Below, one piece after another: positions 30,088 through 45,209 of a stretch of DNA of 64,000 bases. Source of the DNA: an uncultured Pelagibacteraceae bacterium (GTDB lineage: Bacteria; Pseudomonadota; Alphaproteobacteria; Pelagibacterales; Pelagibacteraceae); NCBI GenBank assembly GCA_902584995.1, contig CACICF010000008.1:1-64000 (forward strand). The letters are read 5' to 3'. Position 1 is the first letter of the stretch; every line of letters starts with the position of its first letter. The notes under the pieces are model-generated. The model made no database searches, was not told the DNA's origin, and worked only from the letters and a program-made list of their open reading frames with translations. Made by a program: the position numbers and the translations under genes.

Positions 30088-31384
30088 TCACTTTCAACCC
30101 ACCTAATTTTGATTTATTAAACTTAATATCTCCTCCATGAGACTTTATAATATCAGATGATATTGACAAACCCAAACCAACACTTGATTTAGATTCAGAC
30201 CTACTTTTATCTATTTTATAGAATGGTTTAGTAATATTATTAAACTCTGATTTATCTACACCAGGACCATCATCGTCAATTGACAAAATAATTGTTGAGT
30301 TTTTTGTTTCTAAATTTAATAATATTTTTTCTGCATATTTAACTGAATTTTCTAGTAAATTATTGATGCACCTCGTAATTAAATTTTTTCTTCCGTTGAA
30401 ATAGATTTTTTTCCTAATTTTTTTTTCAATATTATTATTCTCATACCTTGAAATTATTTCACCTATTAGTTCAGAAATGTCAAAGGTTTCAGTTTTATCT
30501 TTTGCCCCAGTGCTTGCAAACTGAAGGTATTCATTTAACATTTTTTCCATTTCATCAACATCCTTTGATATTTTTTCTGAAAGATCCTTGTTCTTAATAA
30601 CAGCAAGTTGTAATTTAATTCTTGTAAGAGGTGTTCTTAAGTCATGACTTATTCCAGATAGCATCTCAGATCTTTGATTTAAATGTCTTAGAATTCTTTT
30701 TCTCATTTTTTCAAATTCCAGACCTGCTTTTCTTATTTCCAATGCTCCTGATGGTCTAAATTCCTCAACATCCTCACCTCTGCCAAACCTCTCTGATGCT
30801 TGAGCTAATTTGGTTATAGGTCTAGTTTGATTTTTTAAGAAAATTATTGCTACTGCTATCATCAAAATTGCAGGAACTGTAATCCAAAATGCAAAAATTC
30901 TTATTGAAGATACTTGAATTCTTTCTTTGGGAAAAAATATTTGCAAAACTCCATCTCTAAACTTAATTCTTAAATCCACTACTTCTTTATAGGAAATAGT
31001 ATTAAACCAATGTTCGCCTATTTTAGGTTTTAACTCTCTCCTTAAAGTACGATCCATTGGACTAAACCACCTTTCAACTTTAATGTCTGGTAGTTTTTCA
31101 TTTTCTAAAAATCTCACAGAAAAGCTAAAATTTTTATTGTATAGATCAGTAACTATTTTTTTATTGTATTCATTTTCATTATCATAAATATCTATAATAG
31201 TGACTATTTCACTTACCAAAGCTCGTGTTAAACCTTTGTTAGTTTTTATCCATAAACTGTCAAAAAAAACTAAAGATATGGTAATCTGTAAAATTATTAT
31301 TGGAACAGCAACAATTAATAGTCCTCTATAAAATAATCTTTTTGGTAGTAAGTTTTTTACAAATCTACTCAATCCATAGAACAT
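30068..31384 (-). CDS. EnvZ-like sensor histidine kinase (ORF track start 31438)
   Basis: HAMP, SGISHDLRTPLTRIKLQL H-box, DDGPGVDKSEFNNITKPFYKIDKSR, GLGLSISSDIIKSHGG. Confidence 0.93.
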   Translation of the reverse strand: MFYGLSRFVKNLLPKRLFYRGLLIVAVPIIILQITISLVFFDSLWIKTNKGLTRALVSEIVTIIDIYDNENEYNKKIVTDLYNKNFSFSVRFLENEKLPDIKVERWFSPMDRTLRRELKPKIGEHWFNTISYKEVVDLRIKFRDGVLQIFFPKERIQVSSIRIFAFWITVPAILMIAVAIIFLKNQTRPITKLAQASERFGRGEDVEEFRPSGALEIRKAGLEFEKMRKRILRHLNQRSEMLSGISHDLRTPLTRIKLQLAVIKNKDLSEKISKDVDEMEKMLNEYLQFASTGAKDKTETFDISELIGEIISRYENNNIEKKIRKKIYFNGRKNLITRCINNLLENSVKYAEKILLNLETKNSTIILSIDDDGPGVDKSEFNNITKPFYKIDKSRSESKSSVGLGLSISSDIIKSHGGDIKFNKSKLGGLKVTISLPC

Positions 31385-32042
31385 ATCCTTCTCCTCTAAT
31401 TGTTTGAAGATATTTAGGGCTTTTAGGATATTCTTCAATTTTTTTTCTCAGTCTTGTCACAATTACATCTATAGATCTTTCTTTACTTAAATCTATTAAA
31501 CTTGCAATTTCATCTCTTTTAAAAATTTTTCCTGGAGAATTAATCATTTTCTCTAAAATTATTTTTTCTGTATTGTTAATTTTTATATTTTGATCATTTT
31601 TATAAATAAATTGTTTTTTAAGATCTATTTTAATATTACCAAATTCAATAACTCTTTTTAATTCTAGAGATTTAGTTTTACTTAAAATATTATTAATTCT
31701 TAAAATTAATTCTTTTGGCTCAAAAGGTTTTGTTAAATAATCGTCAGCTCCTACTTCAAGTCCTTCTATTCTTTCCGATGGTTCCCCTTTTGCTGTTAAT
31801 AATAAAATTGGTGTATTAATTTTATATTTATATTCATGAGTAAATTCTAATCCTGTTTTACCAGGCATCATTATATCCAATACTATTAAATCAAATTTAA
31901 TTATTTTTGTTTTTTCAAAGGCATCATTCGAATTTTTCGCTGTAGAAACAAGATAATTATTTTGATTCAAATATTCTTTTACCAAGTCTCTTATTCTATC
32001 ATCATCATCAACAATTAATATATGTGCTTTAAATTTTTTCAT
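31365..32042 (-). CDS. OmpR-family response regulator (ORF track start 32069)
   Basis: Receiver ILIVDDDDRIRDLV...DLIVLDIMMPGKTGLEF; winged helix C-terminus. Confidence 0.94.
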   Translation of the reverse strand: MKKFKAHILIVDDDDRIRDLVKEYLNQNNYLVSTAKNSNDAFEKTKIIKFDLIVLDIMMPGKTGLEFTHEYKYKINTPILLLTAKGEPSERIEGLEVGADDYLTKPFEPKELILRINNILSKTKSLELKRVIEFGNIKIDLKKQFIYKNDQNIKINNTEKIILEKMINSPGKIFKRDEIASLIDLSKERSIDVIVTRLRKKIEEYPKSPKYLQTIRGEGYVLWIE

Positions 32043-32472
32043 TAATAATTTTTTTAAGCACCTTATCAAAACTTACTACATCGTTAGATTCTGAACTTAA
32101 AAATGCATCGTATATTCTTTTTTTTTGTGCTGTAAATATTTCTTCAAAAATCTTTTTGCCATTTTCAGTTAAATATACATGCTTAACTCTAGTATCAACA
32201 TCATCTCTTTTGAACTCTATCGCATTAATTTCTACTAAATCATTTAATACTCTATTAAGACTTTGCTTTGTCACTTTAAGTTTTCTTAATAAAGATGAAA
32301 TAGTTATACCCTCGTACAAAGAAATTAGATGTATTACTTTGTTGTGAGCAGTTCCCAACGCATGTTTGTCTAAAACCTTTTTGGCATCAGCGACAGTTTC
32401 CCTATATCCATTGAATATTTTTTCGATATATTCTTTTAATTGATGATCTTTTAGATATAAAAGTTTTTTCAT
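32029..32472 (-). CDS. MarR-family transcriptional regulator
   Basis: ISSLLRKLKVTKQSLNRVLNDLVEINAIEFKRDDVDTRVKHVYLTENGKKIFEEI. Confidence 0.9.
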   Translation of the reverse strand: MKKLLYLKDHQLKEYIEKIFNGYRETVADAKKVLDKHALGTAHNKVIHLISLYEGITISSLLRKLKVTKQSLNRVLNDLVEINAIEFKRDDVDTRVKHVYLTENGKKIFEEIFTAQKKRIYDAFLSSESNDVVSFDKVLKKIINEKI

Positions 32473-32486
32473 AATGGTAAGTTATA

Positions 32487-32515
32487 TTGACATATTATAT
32501 ATACAAAGATATTTT
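32487..32515 (+). promoter_or_regulatory. putative sigma70 promoter for ilvE (TTGACA - 17 nt - TATTTT)
   Basis: Perfect -35 with 17-nt spacer in the marR/ilvE divergent gap. Confidence 0.5.
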
Positions 32516-32532
32516 TTTAAAAAAAAAATCAA

Positions 32533-33414
32533 ATGATACCGTTCGATAAAAGAGAGGGAAAAATCTGGTACAATGGTGATCTTGTTCAGTGGCAAGATGC
32601 GAAATTACACGTAATAAGTCATGGACTGCATTATGCAAGTTTAGTTTTCGAAGGACTTAGAGTTTACGACGGTGAAATTTTTAAATTACAAGAACATACT
32701 GATAGATTATTTCACTCAGCTAAAAGAATGGACATTTCAATTCCTTACACAAAAGATGAAGTTAACAAGGCTTGCAATCAAATAATTAAAATTCAAAATG
32801 TTCAGAATGGCTATGTCAGGCCTTTTGCTTGGAGAGGTAGTGAAATGATGGGTGTTTCTGCACAAAAAACAAAAATAAATGTTGCAGTTGCAACTTGGGA
32901 GTGGGGAGATTATTTCGATCCAAAGTTGAAAACAGAGGGAATTAAATTGAATATTTCAAATTGGCGAAGACCAGCCCCAAATACAATACCTTGGGACAGC
33001 AAAGCAGCCGGCCTTTATATGATTTGTACACTTTCAAAACACGAAGCAGAAAGACAAGGATACAGCGAGTCATTAATGTTAGATCATGAGGATAATGTGG
33101 CTGAGTCTACAAGTGCAAATATTTTTTTCAAAGACAAAAATGGCGAACTTCATACCCCCATACCAGATTCTTTTTTAAATGGTATTACTAGACAAACTGT
33201 AATCGAATTGGCAAAGTCAAAAAATATTAAAGTGCATGAAAGAAAAATTAAACCAGATGAATTGTCAAGTTTTGAAGGATGTTTCCTAACTGGTACAGCT
33301 GCTGAAATAACTCCAATATCTCAAATAGCTGAAAATAATTATAAAGTATGTGATATAATTTTAGACTTGTTAGACAGTTATGGAAAATTAGTCAGAAAAA
33401 AGAAAGCTGCTTAA
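32533..33414 (+). CDS. ilvE: branched-chain amino acid aminotransferase
   Basis: GLHYASLVFEGLRVYDG, FAWRGSEMMG, SAKAAGLY, AESTSANIFF, LTGTAAEITPI. Confidence 0.94.
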   Translation: MIPFDKREGKIWYNGDLVQWQDAKLHVISHGLHYASLVFEGLRVYDGEIFKLQEHTDRLFHSAKRMDISIPYTKDEVNKACNQIIKIQNVQNGYVRPFAWRGSEMMGVSAQKTKINVAVATWEWGDYFDPKLKTEGIKLNISNWRRPAPNTIPWDSKAAGLYMICTLSKHEAERQGYSESLMLDHEDNVAESTSANIFFKDKNGELHTPIPDSFLNGITRQTVIELAKSKNIKVHERKIKPDELSSFEGCFLTGTAAEITPISQIAENNYKVCDIILDLLDSYGKLVRKKKAA

Positions 33415-33995
33415 TTTTTATTGTCCTCAGATATTGCGTGGTCAATCCCTTTCCTTAAATACTCATAGGCTGTATACAAAGTAAGAAAAGCAGATAGCCA
33501 TAATAAAATAATTCCAATAGTTTGCGCATTATAATCTTGAAAGTTTATAATTTTATTTCCAGTATCACCTGTAAGCAATACAGAGATTGAAAACATTTGA
33601 AGAAAAGTTTTTACTTTTGCTAAGCTTGAAACTGGAAGTTTAATACTTCCTTTTGCTAAAAATTCTCTTAAGCCAGAAATTAATATTTCTCTTGTAAGTA
33701 TTATTATTGCAGCTATTACTTCATAGTTTTTAATAGTACCATCCATAACTAATAATATTAATGCTGTAGCAACTATAATTTTGTCAGCAATTGGATCTAA
33801 TAACTCACCAAGTTTAGATTCTTCTTTGAACATTCTTGCTAAAAGTCCATCTAAGAAATCAGTAAATGAGGCAATTACAAACAAAGCAAAAGGAATTATA
33901 TCTCCATAAAAGCCAGGTAAATAAAAAGTAAATACAAATATTGGAACAATTATTATTCTACCAATTGTTAAATAATTTGGAATTTTGATTTTCAT
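33411..33995 (-). CDS. pgsA: CDP-diacylglycerol-glycerol-3-phosphate 3-phosphatidyltransferase
   Basis: [44 protein letters not shown]. Confidence 0.95.
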   Translation of the reverse strand: MKIKIPNYLTIGRIIIVPIFVFTFYLPGFYGDIIPFALFVIASFTDFLDGLLARMFKEESKLGELLDPIADKIIVATALILLVMDGTIKNYEVIAAIIILTREILISGLREFLAKGSIKLPVSSLAKVKTFLQMFSISVLLTGDTGNKIINFQDYNAQTIGIILLWLSAFLTLYTAYEYLRKGIDHAISEDNKN

Positions 33996-35857
33996 TCGTG
34001 AAAGAAATTATATATCTTTTTAGCAACTTTTTCTTCAACTCCTTCAACAGTTTTTATTTCATCTAAGCTAGCTGACTCTACAGCTCTTGCTGAGCCGAAA
34101 TGGTTTAAAAGAGCTCTTTTTCTTATAGATCCAATACCATCAATTTGATCAAGTAAAGACTTACTAATACCTTTTTTCCTTTTAGCTCTATGAGCGCTAA
34201 TAGCAAATCTATGAGATTCATCTCTCAATCTTTGTAAGAAAAATAGAGTAGAGTCATTCTTTTCAAACTTAAATTCTTTGCCATTATGAAAAAAAGTTTC
34301 ATTTCCACTATTTCTAAATTTACCCTTGGCAATTGCTATCATAGGAATATCATGTAATCCAAGTTCATTAAGTGTTTCTCTTGCTACAGAATATTGTCCT
34401 TTTCCTCCATCGATTATAACTAAATCCGGCATAGTCAGATAATTATCTTTTTCTTGTACAGCTCTTTTAAATCTTCTATTTAAAACCTCCCGCATCATCC
34501 CATAATCATCTTGTTCATTTTTTTTAATTTTAATATTAAATTTTCTATATCTTTTTTTTATAAAACCTTCCTCACCAAATGTAATAAGCGCACCAACACT
34601 ATTAGTACCCTGAATATGACTGTTGTCATAAACTTCAACTAAATGAATATTGTTTTCTAAATCAAATTTTTTAGATACTTTATCAAATAACTCTTTATTA
34701 TTTTGGCTTTCGTAAATTTTTCTATTTAAGCTGTCTTTTGCATTTTTGATTGCTTGATTTACAACTTTAAGTTTCGATCCTTTTTTCGCTACTGAAATAT
34801 TTATTTCTTTATTTTCTTTTTTTGAAAGTGTTTTTTCAATTAAAACTTTTTCTTTAATATCTTCACTTAAAATAATAGAGCTCGGCACACTTTTGTTTTC
34901 ATAGAATTGAGAAACAAAGGAGTTAAGAATTTCTTTAATGTTATCATCTGGATCATGTTTCGGAAAAAAAGCTTGATTACCCCAGTTTTGTTTTGATCTA
35001 TAGAAGAAAACTTGAATACAAGTTTTTCCAGACTCTTTGTAGCCAGCTATTACATCTGCCTCTACTAAATTTGCCTCATTTATTCTTTGAGATGACTGAA
35101 TAATATTTAAAGATTTTATTCTATCTCTTAATAATGCAGCTTTTTCAAAATCTAAATCCTCACTGGCTTTTTCCATTTGGTTTGATAAATTTTTTTGAAT
35201 TTTTCTTGATTTACCTGAAACAAACTCTATAGCGTTATCAACAGAAAGTTTATATTCGTCTTTTTTTATATATCCAACACATGGCCCAGAACATCTCTTA
35301 ATTTGATAAAGGATACATGGTCTTTCTCTTTTTTTAAAAACTGTATCGTCGCAAACTCTAAGTTGAAAAATTTTCTGTATCATTTTGATAGTCCAGTTTG
35401 CGGATCCAGCCGAAGCGAAAGGTCCAAAATAAAAACCCTCTTTTGTTTTTTTTCCTCTATGTCGTCTAATTTGAGGCCATTTATCTTGATTACCAATAAA
35501 AATAAATGGAAATGATTTATCGTCTCTTAAGAGAATATTAAATCTAGGTTTGTACTTTTTAATTAAGTTTGCTTCCAAAAGTAGCGCCTCACTCTCATTT
35601 GAAGTGCTGGTAATCTCAATTTTAGTTGTTTGAGATAACATTCTTTCAGTTCTGATAATATGGTTTTTCTCTGATACATAACTCTTTAATCTATTTGGTA
35701 AGTTTTTTGCCTTGCCAACATAAAGTATCTCGTTTTTAGAATTTAACATCCTATATACCCCAGGAAGTTTGGGTATAAGCGGTAACTCTTTTTTTATAGC
35801 TTCTTTACCGATATCAGAGCTTATCATGGCTTCTTTTTTTTGAAATTTGAATACCAA
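33992..35857 (-). CDS. uvrC: excinuclease ABC subunit C (ORF track start in-frame; start may be slightly internal)
   Basis: [49 protein letters not shown], HhH. Confidence 0.96.
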   Translation of the reverse strand: MVFKFQKKEAMISSDIGKEAIKKELPLIPKLPGVYRMLNSKNEILYVGKAKNLPNRLKSYVSEKNHIIRTERMLSQTTKIEITSTSNESEALLLEANLIKKYKPRFNILLRDDKSFPFIFIGNQDKWPQIRRHRGKKTKEGFYFGPFASAGSANWTIKMIQKIFQLRVCDDTVFKKRERPCILYQIKRCSGPCVGYIKKDEYKLSVDNAIEFVSGKSRKIQKNLSNQMEKASEDLDFEKAALLRDRIKSLNIIQSSQRINEANLVEADVIAGYKESGKTCIQVFFYRSKQNWGNQAFFPKHDPDDNIKEILNSFVSQFYENKSVPSSIILSEDIKEKVLIEKTLSKKENKEINISVAKKGSKLKVVNQAIKNAKDSLNRKIYESQNNKELFDKVSKKFDLENNIHLVEVYDNSHIQGTNSVGALITFGEEGFIKKRYRKFNIKIKKNEQDDYGMMREVLNRRFKRAVQEKDNYLTMPDLVIIDGGKGQYSVARETLNELGLHDIPMIAIAKGKFRNSGNETFFHNGKEFKFEKNDSTLFFLQRLRDESHRFAISAHRAKRKKGISKSLLDQIDGIGSIRKRALLNHFGSARAVESASLDEIKTVEGVEEKVAKKIYNFFHE

Positions 35858-36239
35858 CGGATGAACAATCTTTCATGATTTCTAATTTCTCAATTTGAAG
35901 ACTTATTTTATCAATTCTTTTGTCTTTGAATAGCTCATCGAATACATCTTCCGCTAATGTTTCAAGAAAATTATAATGTTTATTTTTGATCAGTTTTTTT
36001 ATCAATTTTACAATTTTTGCATAATTTACGATTGATTTAATATCTTTGTCGTTAGAAGGTTTTTTGTCTTCATAATTTACTTCTAAATTAAATTTTACTT
36101 TCTGGGGAGCTTTTTTTTCAAAATCAAAATACCCAAGTTTTAGGTCAAGAATAAGCTCCCTAATAAGTACCTTTTTTTCATAATTAAATAGAGCTTTATT
36201 TTTATCGATTTTAACAATTTTTAGATTATTTTTTTTCAT
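35814..36239 (-). CDS. folB: dihydroneopterin aldolase-family protein
   Basis: [41 protein letters not shown]. Confidence 0.85.
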   Translation of the reverse strand: MKKNNLKIVKIDKNKALFNYEKKVLIRELILDLKLGYFDFEKKAPQKVKFNLEVNYEDKKPSNDKDIKSIVNYAKIVKLIKKLIKNKHYNFLETLAEDVFDELFKDKRIDKISLQIEKLEIMKDCSSVGIQISKKRSHDKL

Positions 36240-36972
36240 TCATTTCCACCCATTATATCCGGGGTTTGCCAGTTTAGGTTTTGACCACTATCTATTGCTA
36301 ACACTTGTCCAGTAATAGATATATTTTTTATAAAAAAGTCAACAGCATTACATATTTGTTCAACATCTACCTGCCTTTTTAATGGAGTTGCCATGTATTG
36401 TTTTTTAAAATGTTTTTCACTTTGTCTCTTATTTTTTATTGTAGGACCTGGCGCAATTCCATTTACTCTTATTTTTGGAGCTAAGCTCATTGCGCTAGTT
36501 TTGGTCAAAGTATAAAGACCTGTTTTACTAATAGTATAAGAAAAAAAGTATGGTGTTAGTTTGAACACTCTTTGATCAATTATATTTATAATATTGTTAT
36601 TTTTTACTCTAACATTTTTAGCAAATTCTTTTGATAGAAGAGCAGGTGTTCTTAAATTAGTTCTCAAATGATGTCCCCAACTATCAGTGGTAAAATTTTC
36701 TAGTTTGTCGTTTTCAAAAAGTGATGCGTTGTTTATCAGACAGTCAAAATATTTGAGTTTATTTTTTGCAAACTTAACAATTTTATTTACATCTTTTTCT
36801 ACACTTAGATCTCCTTTTACCAAATAAACCTTTGTACCATTTTGTGATAATTCTTTTTTAAGGATTTCTGCTTGTGTTTTTGATTTATTGAAATGAATAA
36901 CTATTTCTACTCCTTTACCAGAGAGTTTTCTAGCTATAGCAGCTCCAATTCTGGTGGCCCCACCTGTAATAA

Positions 36973-36991
<19 letters not shown>
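36236..36991 (-). CDS. SDR-family oxidoreductase, possibly pteridine reductase-like (FolM)
   Basis: [59 protein letters not shown]; overlaps folB by 4 nt. Confidence 0.82.
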
Positions 36992-41382
<4,391 letters not shown>

Positions 41383-41394
41383 GTAATTGTAAAA

Positions 41395-41778
41395 TTATTT
41401 TGATTTTCTTTTTTTCTCTAAGCCAAAAACAGGAGAATTTCTAAATCTCAGAACTAGTATAGCTAGTGCAATGAGTACAATTGCTCCAGCTTCATACAGC
41501 AATACTTCTGGATTTATTGATTTTCCTTGCAGTATAATAAATCTAGCAAGAGCTGTTATAGCAATAAACAATGGCAATGTTATTTGAATGGATTGACTCT
41601 CCCAAAATACTCTGACCATAGCTAAAACCTCTAAATAAAGAAATAGTAATAGCAAATCAGCTAAAGTGACTTTTCGAACTTCAATCATTTGATATATTTC
41701 TATACCAAACGCAATAACAGTAGCCCCAAGTATTATTACTAAAGCTAATAACTGAATTTGTTTTACAATATTCTCCAT
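41395..41778 (-). CDS. PsiE-like (phosphate-starvation-inducible family) membrane protein
   Basis: Four-TM topology, LLLFLYLEVLAMVRVFWESQSIQITLPLFIAITALARFIIL. Confidence 0.72.
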   Translation of the reverse strand: MENIVKQIQLLALVIILGATVIAFGIEIYQMIEVRKVTLADLLLLFLYLEVLAMVRVFWESQSIQITLPLFIAITALARFIILQGKSINPEVLLYEAGAIVLIALAILVLRFRNSPVFGLEKKRKSK

Positions 41779-41804
41779 AAAAATATTTTATAAATGATAT
41801 TTTA

Positions 41805-42752
41805 TTAATTTGCAGCTAAATATTTCTCTGCCTCTAATGCAGCCATACAGCCCATTCCTGCTGCAGTTACTGCCTGCCTATAAATTTTATCTTTCACATC
41901 TCCAGCTGCGTAAACTCCTGGAATATTAGTCTCAGTAGAATCACTTTTAGTAATTAAATAACCTGTGCTATCCATTTCTAACTGATCTTTAAATAAAGAT
42001 GTAGCAGGATCGTGTCCAATAGCTATAAATAATCCATCTATTTTTAATTCTGATGTTTCATTATTTTTAACATTTTTAATTTTTAATCCTTTTACATTTT
42101 TTGGCTCTTCATCACCTATTACTTCTTCAACAACAGAGTCCCAAATAATCTCAATTTTTTTATTTTCCATTAATTTTTTTTGCAAAAGTTTTTCAGCTCT
42201 AAGTTCATCTCGTCTATGAATTAATTGTACTTTTGATGCGAATTTTGTAAGAAACATAGCTTCTTCTACTGCAGCATTTCCTCCCCCAACAACTGCAACT
42301 GTTTTATCTTTGAAAAAAAAGCCATCACATGTTGCACAGGCTGATACTCCAAATCCCTTAAATTTTTGTTCAGATTCAATGTTTAACCATCTTGCTTGTG
42401 CTCCAGTAGAAATAATAATTGAGTCAGCAGTATATTTTTGCCCTCCATCACCAATTGCCTCAAACGGTTTAGATTTTAAATTTACTGATTGGATATGATC
42501 TTCAACTAAATCGGTTCCAACTGCCTTTGCCTGTTCCCTCATTTGTTCCATTAACCATGGTCCTTGGATAACATCTGCAAATCCAGGGTAGTTCTCAACA
42601 TCAGTTGTTATAGTTAATTGACCACCCGGCTGCATACCTGCAACCAACATTGGTTTAAGCATAGCTCTCGCAGCATAAACAGCAGCAGTATAACCAGCTG
42701 GCCCTGATCCAATTATTAACACTTTTGTATGTTTAGTTGGTTTTTCACTCAT
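41805..42752 (-). CDS. trxB: thioredoxin-disulfide reductase
   Basis: GSGPAGYTAAVYAARA, SACATCDGFFFKDK, GVYAAGDVKDKIYRQAVTAAGMGCMAAL. Confidence 0.97.
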   Translation of the reverse strand: MSEKPTKHTKVLIIGSGPAGYTAAVYAARAMLKPMLVAGMQPGGQLTITTDVENYPGFADVIQGPWLMEQMREQAKAVGTDLVEDHIQSVNLKSKPFEAIGDGGQKYTADSIIISTGAQARWLNIESEQKFKGFGVSACATCDGFFFKDKTVAVVGGGNAAVEEAMFLTKFASKVQLIHRRDELRAEKLLQKKLMENKKIEIIWDSVVEEVIGDEEPKNVKGLKIKNVKNNETSELKIDGLFIAIGHDPATSLFKDQLEMDSTGYLITKSDSTETNIPGVYAAGDVKDKIYRQAVTAAGMGCMAALEAEKYLAAN

Positions 42753-42772
42753 ACAGGTCTATATAGTAAATA

Positions 42773-43717
42773 ATGAGCAAATTAAAAGGTATATTATTGA
42801 CTGAGGGCATGCACGGCATGCTTAGTCAAGTAGAAGGTTTGGCTAAAGCTCTTGATCTTGATTTTACTCACCACAAGGTTGAACTTAAAAGTTTATGGAG
42901 TTTAATTCCACCAAAATTCACGCCGATTTCTCAAAATGTTTACAAAAAAATAAACCATTCAGATTTTGATATAATAATTTCTTGTGGAAGAAAAAGTATA
43001 ATCCCATCAATCCATTTAAAAAGTATCTCAAACAAAAAAATTTTTAATATTCATATACAAGATCCAAAAATAAACTTTGATTATTTTGATTTTATTGTAG
43101 CACCTGAACATGACGGAATTAGTGGTTCAAATATAATTAATACGAAAGGTGCAATTCACTATCTTACAAAAGACGAAATAGATGAAAATAAGGATTACTT
43201 AACCTCGTTTATAAGAAAAGATAACAGAAAGATTTGGTGCTTAATTATGGGTGGACCAACAAAATACTATGATTATTCAACAAAAAATATGAAACATATT
43301 TTTTCAATTTTTTATAAACTTTTAAAGAAAAAAGATTTTCAACTTGTCGTAATTCCATCAATGAGGACACCATTAAATACCATTCATTATGCAAAAGAAT
43401 TTTTTGGTGAAAATCATACAGTTATAATGGATGTAGATAAAAAAGCCTACTTATCTGCTTTAGCCATTTCAGAGAACATCATAGTTACTTGTGACTCAAG
43501 CTCAATGATCTCTGAAGCTGCTTTAACAGGAAAACCTATTTATATTGCAAATATTTTGCCTAAAAAAAATGATATTCGGTTCCAAAGATTTCGAAATTTG
43601 TTTAGAGATTTAAATATTACTAGAAATCTTGGAGAAGATGTTGAAAATTGGACCTATCAAAGTCTTGATGAAACTAATAGGGTAGCAAAAATTATAAAAG
43701 AAAAAATTAATTATTAA
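42773..43717 (+). CDS. ELM1/DUF1022 (mitochondrial fission ELM1-like) family protein
   Basis: ISCGRKSIIPSIHLK, HIQDPKINFDYFDFIVAPEHDGISG, TCDSSSMISEAALTGKPIYI. Confidence 0.82.
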   Translation: MSKLKGILLTEGMHGMLSQVEGLAKALDLDFTHHKVELKSLWSLIPPKFTPISQNVYKKINHSDFDIIISCGRKSIIPSIHLKSISNKKIFNIHIQDPKINFDYFDFIVAPEHDGISGSNIINTKGAIHYLTKDEIDENKDYLTSFIRKDNRKIWCLIMGGPTKYYDYSTKNMKHIFSIFYKLLKKKDFQLVVIPSMRTPLNTIHYAKEFFGENHTVIMDVDKKAYLSALAISENIIVTCDSSSMISEAALTGKPIYIANILPKKNDIRFQRFRNLFRDLNITRNLGEDVENWTYQSLDETNRVAKIIKEKINY

Positions 43718-44382
43718 TGTCATTTTTAAAATCAATACTAAACGACTCAAAAAAATTTGATAATCCATTTGAGCATTGGGAATTAAATAAACCTCTAACA
43801 GATGATCAAATAAATGAGATAATAAGTGCAGATATATCTGACCCAGCAAAACATAACCTTAATTATGATGGAACCAGAGCTATTGATGGAGGTGAGGGAA
43901 AATTTAGAGAAGGAATTTCAGATGGTGGAAAAGCTTTAAAATTTCGATGTTTTGTAACTTATGAAAATACCAGAGAATTTCCCGGACTTACAAATTTAAT
44001 TAAAGAACTTCAAAGTAAAGAAACTTATCTAAAAATTTCTGAATTAATAAATAAAGATTTGTCCAATTCTTATGTACGAGTTGAGGTTATATGTGATCGA
44101 GAAGGTTTTTGGCTGAAACCACATTGTGATATTAAGGAAAAACTTATGTCATGTTTATTATTTGTTAACAAACATAATGAAAGTGAGGAACTTGGTACAG
44201 ATTTTTATGATAGTGATTTAAAGCTGATTAAAACATTACCTTATAAAGATAATTATGGATATTTTTTTTCTAGCGGACCCAATACTTGGCATGGAATGGA
44301 AAAGAAAGAAATAATTAAAGAGAGAAGGTGCTTACAAGTAAATTATGTGACTTTTAAAACTGATTGGAAAGTTGAAAATTAA
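43717..44382 (+). CDS. putative 2OG-Fe(II) oxygenase-fold protein
   Basis: HxD...H...R-like pattern: FWLKPHCDIKEKLMSCLLFVN ... GPNTWHGMEKKEIIKERRCLQVNYV. Confidence 0.6.
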   Translation: MSFLKSILNDSKKFDNPFEHWELNKPLTDDQINEIISADISDPAKHNLNYDGTRAIDGGEGKFREGISDGGKALKFRCFVTYENTREFPGLTNLIKELQSKETYLKISELINKDLSNSYVRVEVICDREGFWLKPHCDIKEKLMSCLLFVNKHNESEELGTDFYDSDLKLIKTLPYKDNYGYFFSSGPNTWHGMEKKEIIKERRCLQVNYVTFKTDWKVEN

Positions 44383-45104
44383 TTCTCCCAATCAAATCTG
44401 GGAAATGTATCAAATACTTTAAAAATTCCCTCAGACCAGGTGTTGCAGACTTTAGAATAATCTTCATCATTTAAACTTAAACATTTTAATGAAGCTAATT
44501 TATTTTCATCTTTTTTGTAAATTGCAAAATCAATGGGAGGACCAACAGTTAAGTCACTTTTTAAAGTAGAGTCCATAGAAATTAGTGCACACCTTGATGC
44601 ATCTCCAATTGATACATCTGGTTTAATAACTCTATCAAGTATTGGTTTGCCATACTTAACCTCACCAATCACTAGATAAGGTTTGCTATCTGCTGGTCTT
44701 ATATAGTTTCCCTGAGGATATATTAGGTATAGCTCTGGCTTTTGTCCTTTGATTTGACCACCTATTATAAAAGTTGAACCTAAAAGGACATCATCAGTAT
44801 TTATTCCTTGAGGAGACGAGTGTTTTATATTTAGACTTCCTACATAAGATGCAATTTGTTCAAAGTCTTTACATGTATTTAAATTAAGTATTCCTGATGA
44901 ACTTTTTAAATCCTTCTCTACAGATTTGTAGACAGCTTGTGATGTCCCTAAATTACCAGATGTTACCATTACGATTGTTCTATCACCAACATCATGAGTA
45001 AACATTTTTGAATAAATATTTACATTATCTAAACCTGCATTAGTTCTTGAGTCTGATGCAAAGACCAACCCTTCGTTTGTTTTAATTCCAATACAGTATG
45101 TCAT
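44379..45104 (-). CDS. proteasome-type protease, Anbu family (COG3484-like)
   Basis: MTYCIGIKTNEGLVFASDSRTNAGLDNVNIYSKMFTHD N-terminal Ntn-hydrolase start (T2); divergent from a COG2308-type ATP-grasp gene. Confidence 0.87.
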   Translation of the reverse strand: MTYCIGIKTNEGLVFASDSRTNAGLDNVNIYSKMFTHDVGDRTIVMVTSGNLGTSQAVYKSVEKDLKSSSGILNLNTCKDFEQIASYVGSLNIKHSSPQGINTDDVLLGSTFIIGGQIKGQKPELYLIYPQGNYIRPADSKPYLVIGEVKYGKPILDRVIKPDVSIGDASRCALISMDSTLKSDLTVGPPIDFAIYKKDENKLASLKCLSLNDEDYSKVCNTWSEGIFKVFDTFPRFDWEN

Positions 45105-45110
45105 GAGCGA

Positions 45111-45139
45111 TTTTTATTTAAAAATGACATAATTATCAA
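45111..45139 (-). promoter_or_regulatory. putative Anbu promoter (TTGATA - 17 nt - TAAAAA on the minus strand)
   Basis: -35 at 45134-45139 and -10 at 45111-45116 on the minus strand. Confidence 0.4.
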
Positions 45140-45153
45140 ATATTTTATGTCAT
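45124..45153. promoter_or_regulatory. perfect 9-bp inverted repeat ATGACATAA-N12-TTATGTCAT
   Basis: Read directly; arms at 45124-45132 and 45145-45153, centre-to-centre 21 bp. Confidence 0.65.
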
Positions 45154-45209
45154 AGCAGCTATTTGTATTTAGCAATTGTTTTGCAATTTTTTTTATCAAA
45201 GATTGTAGA

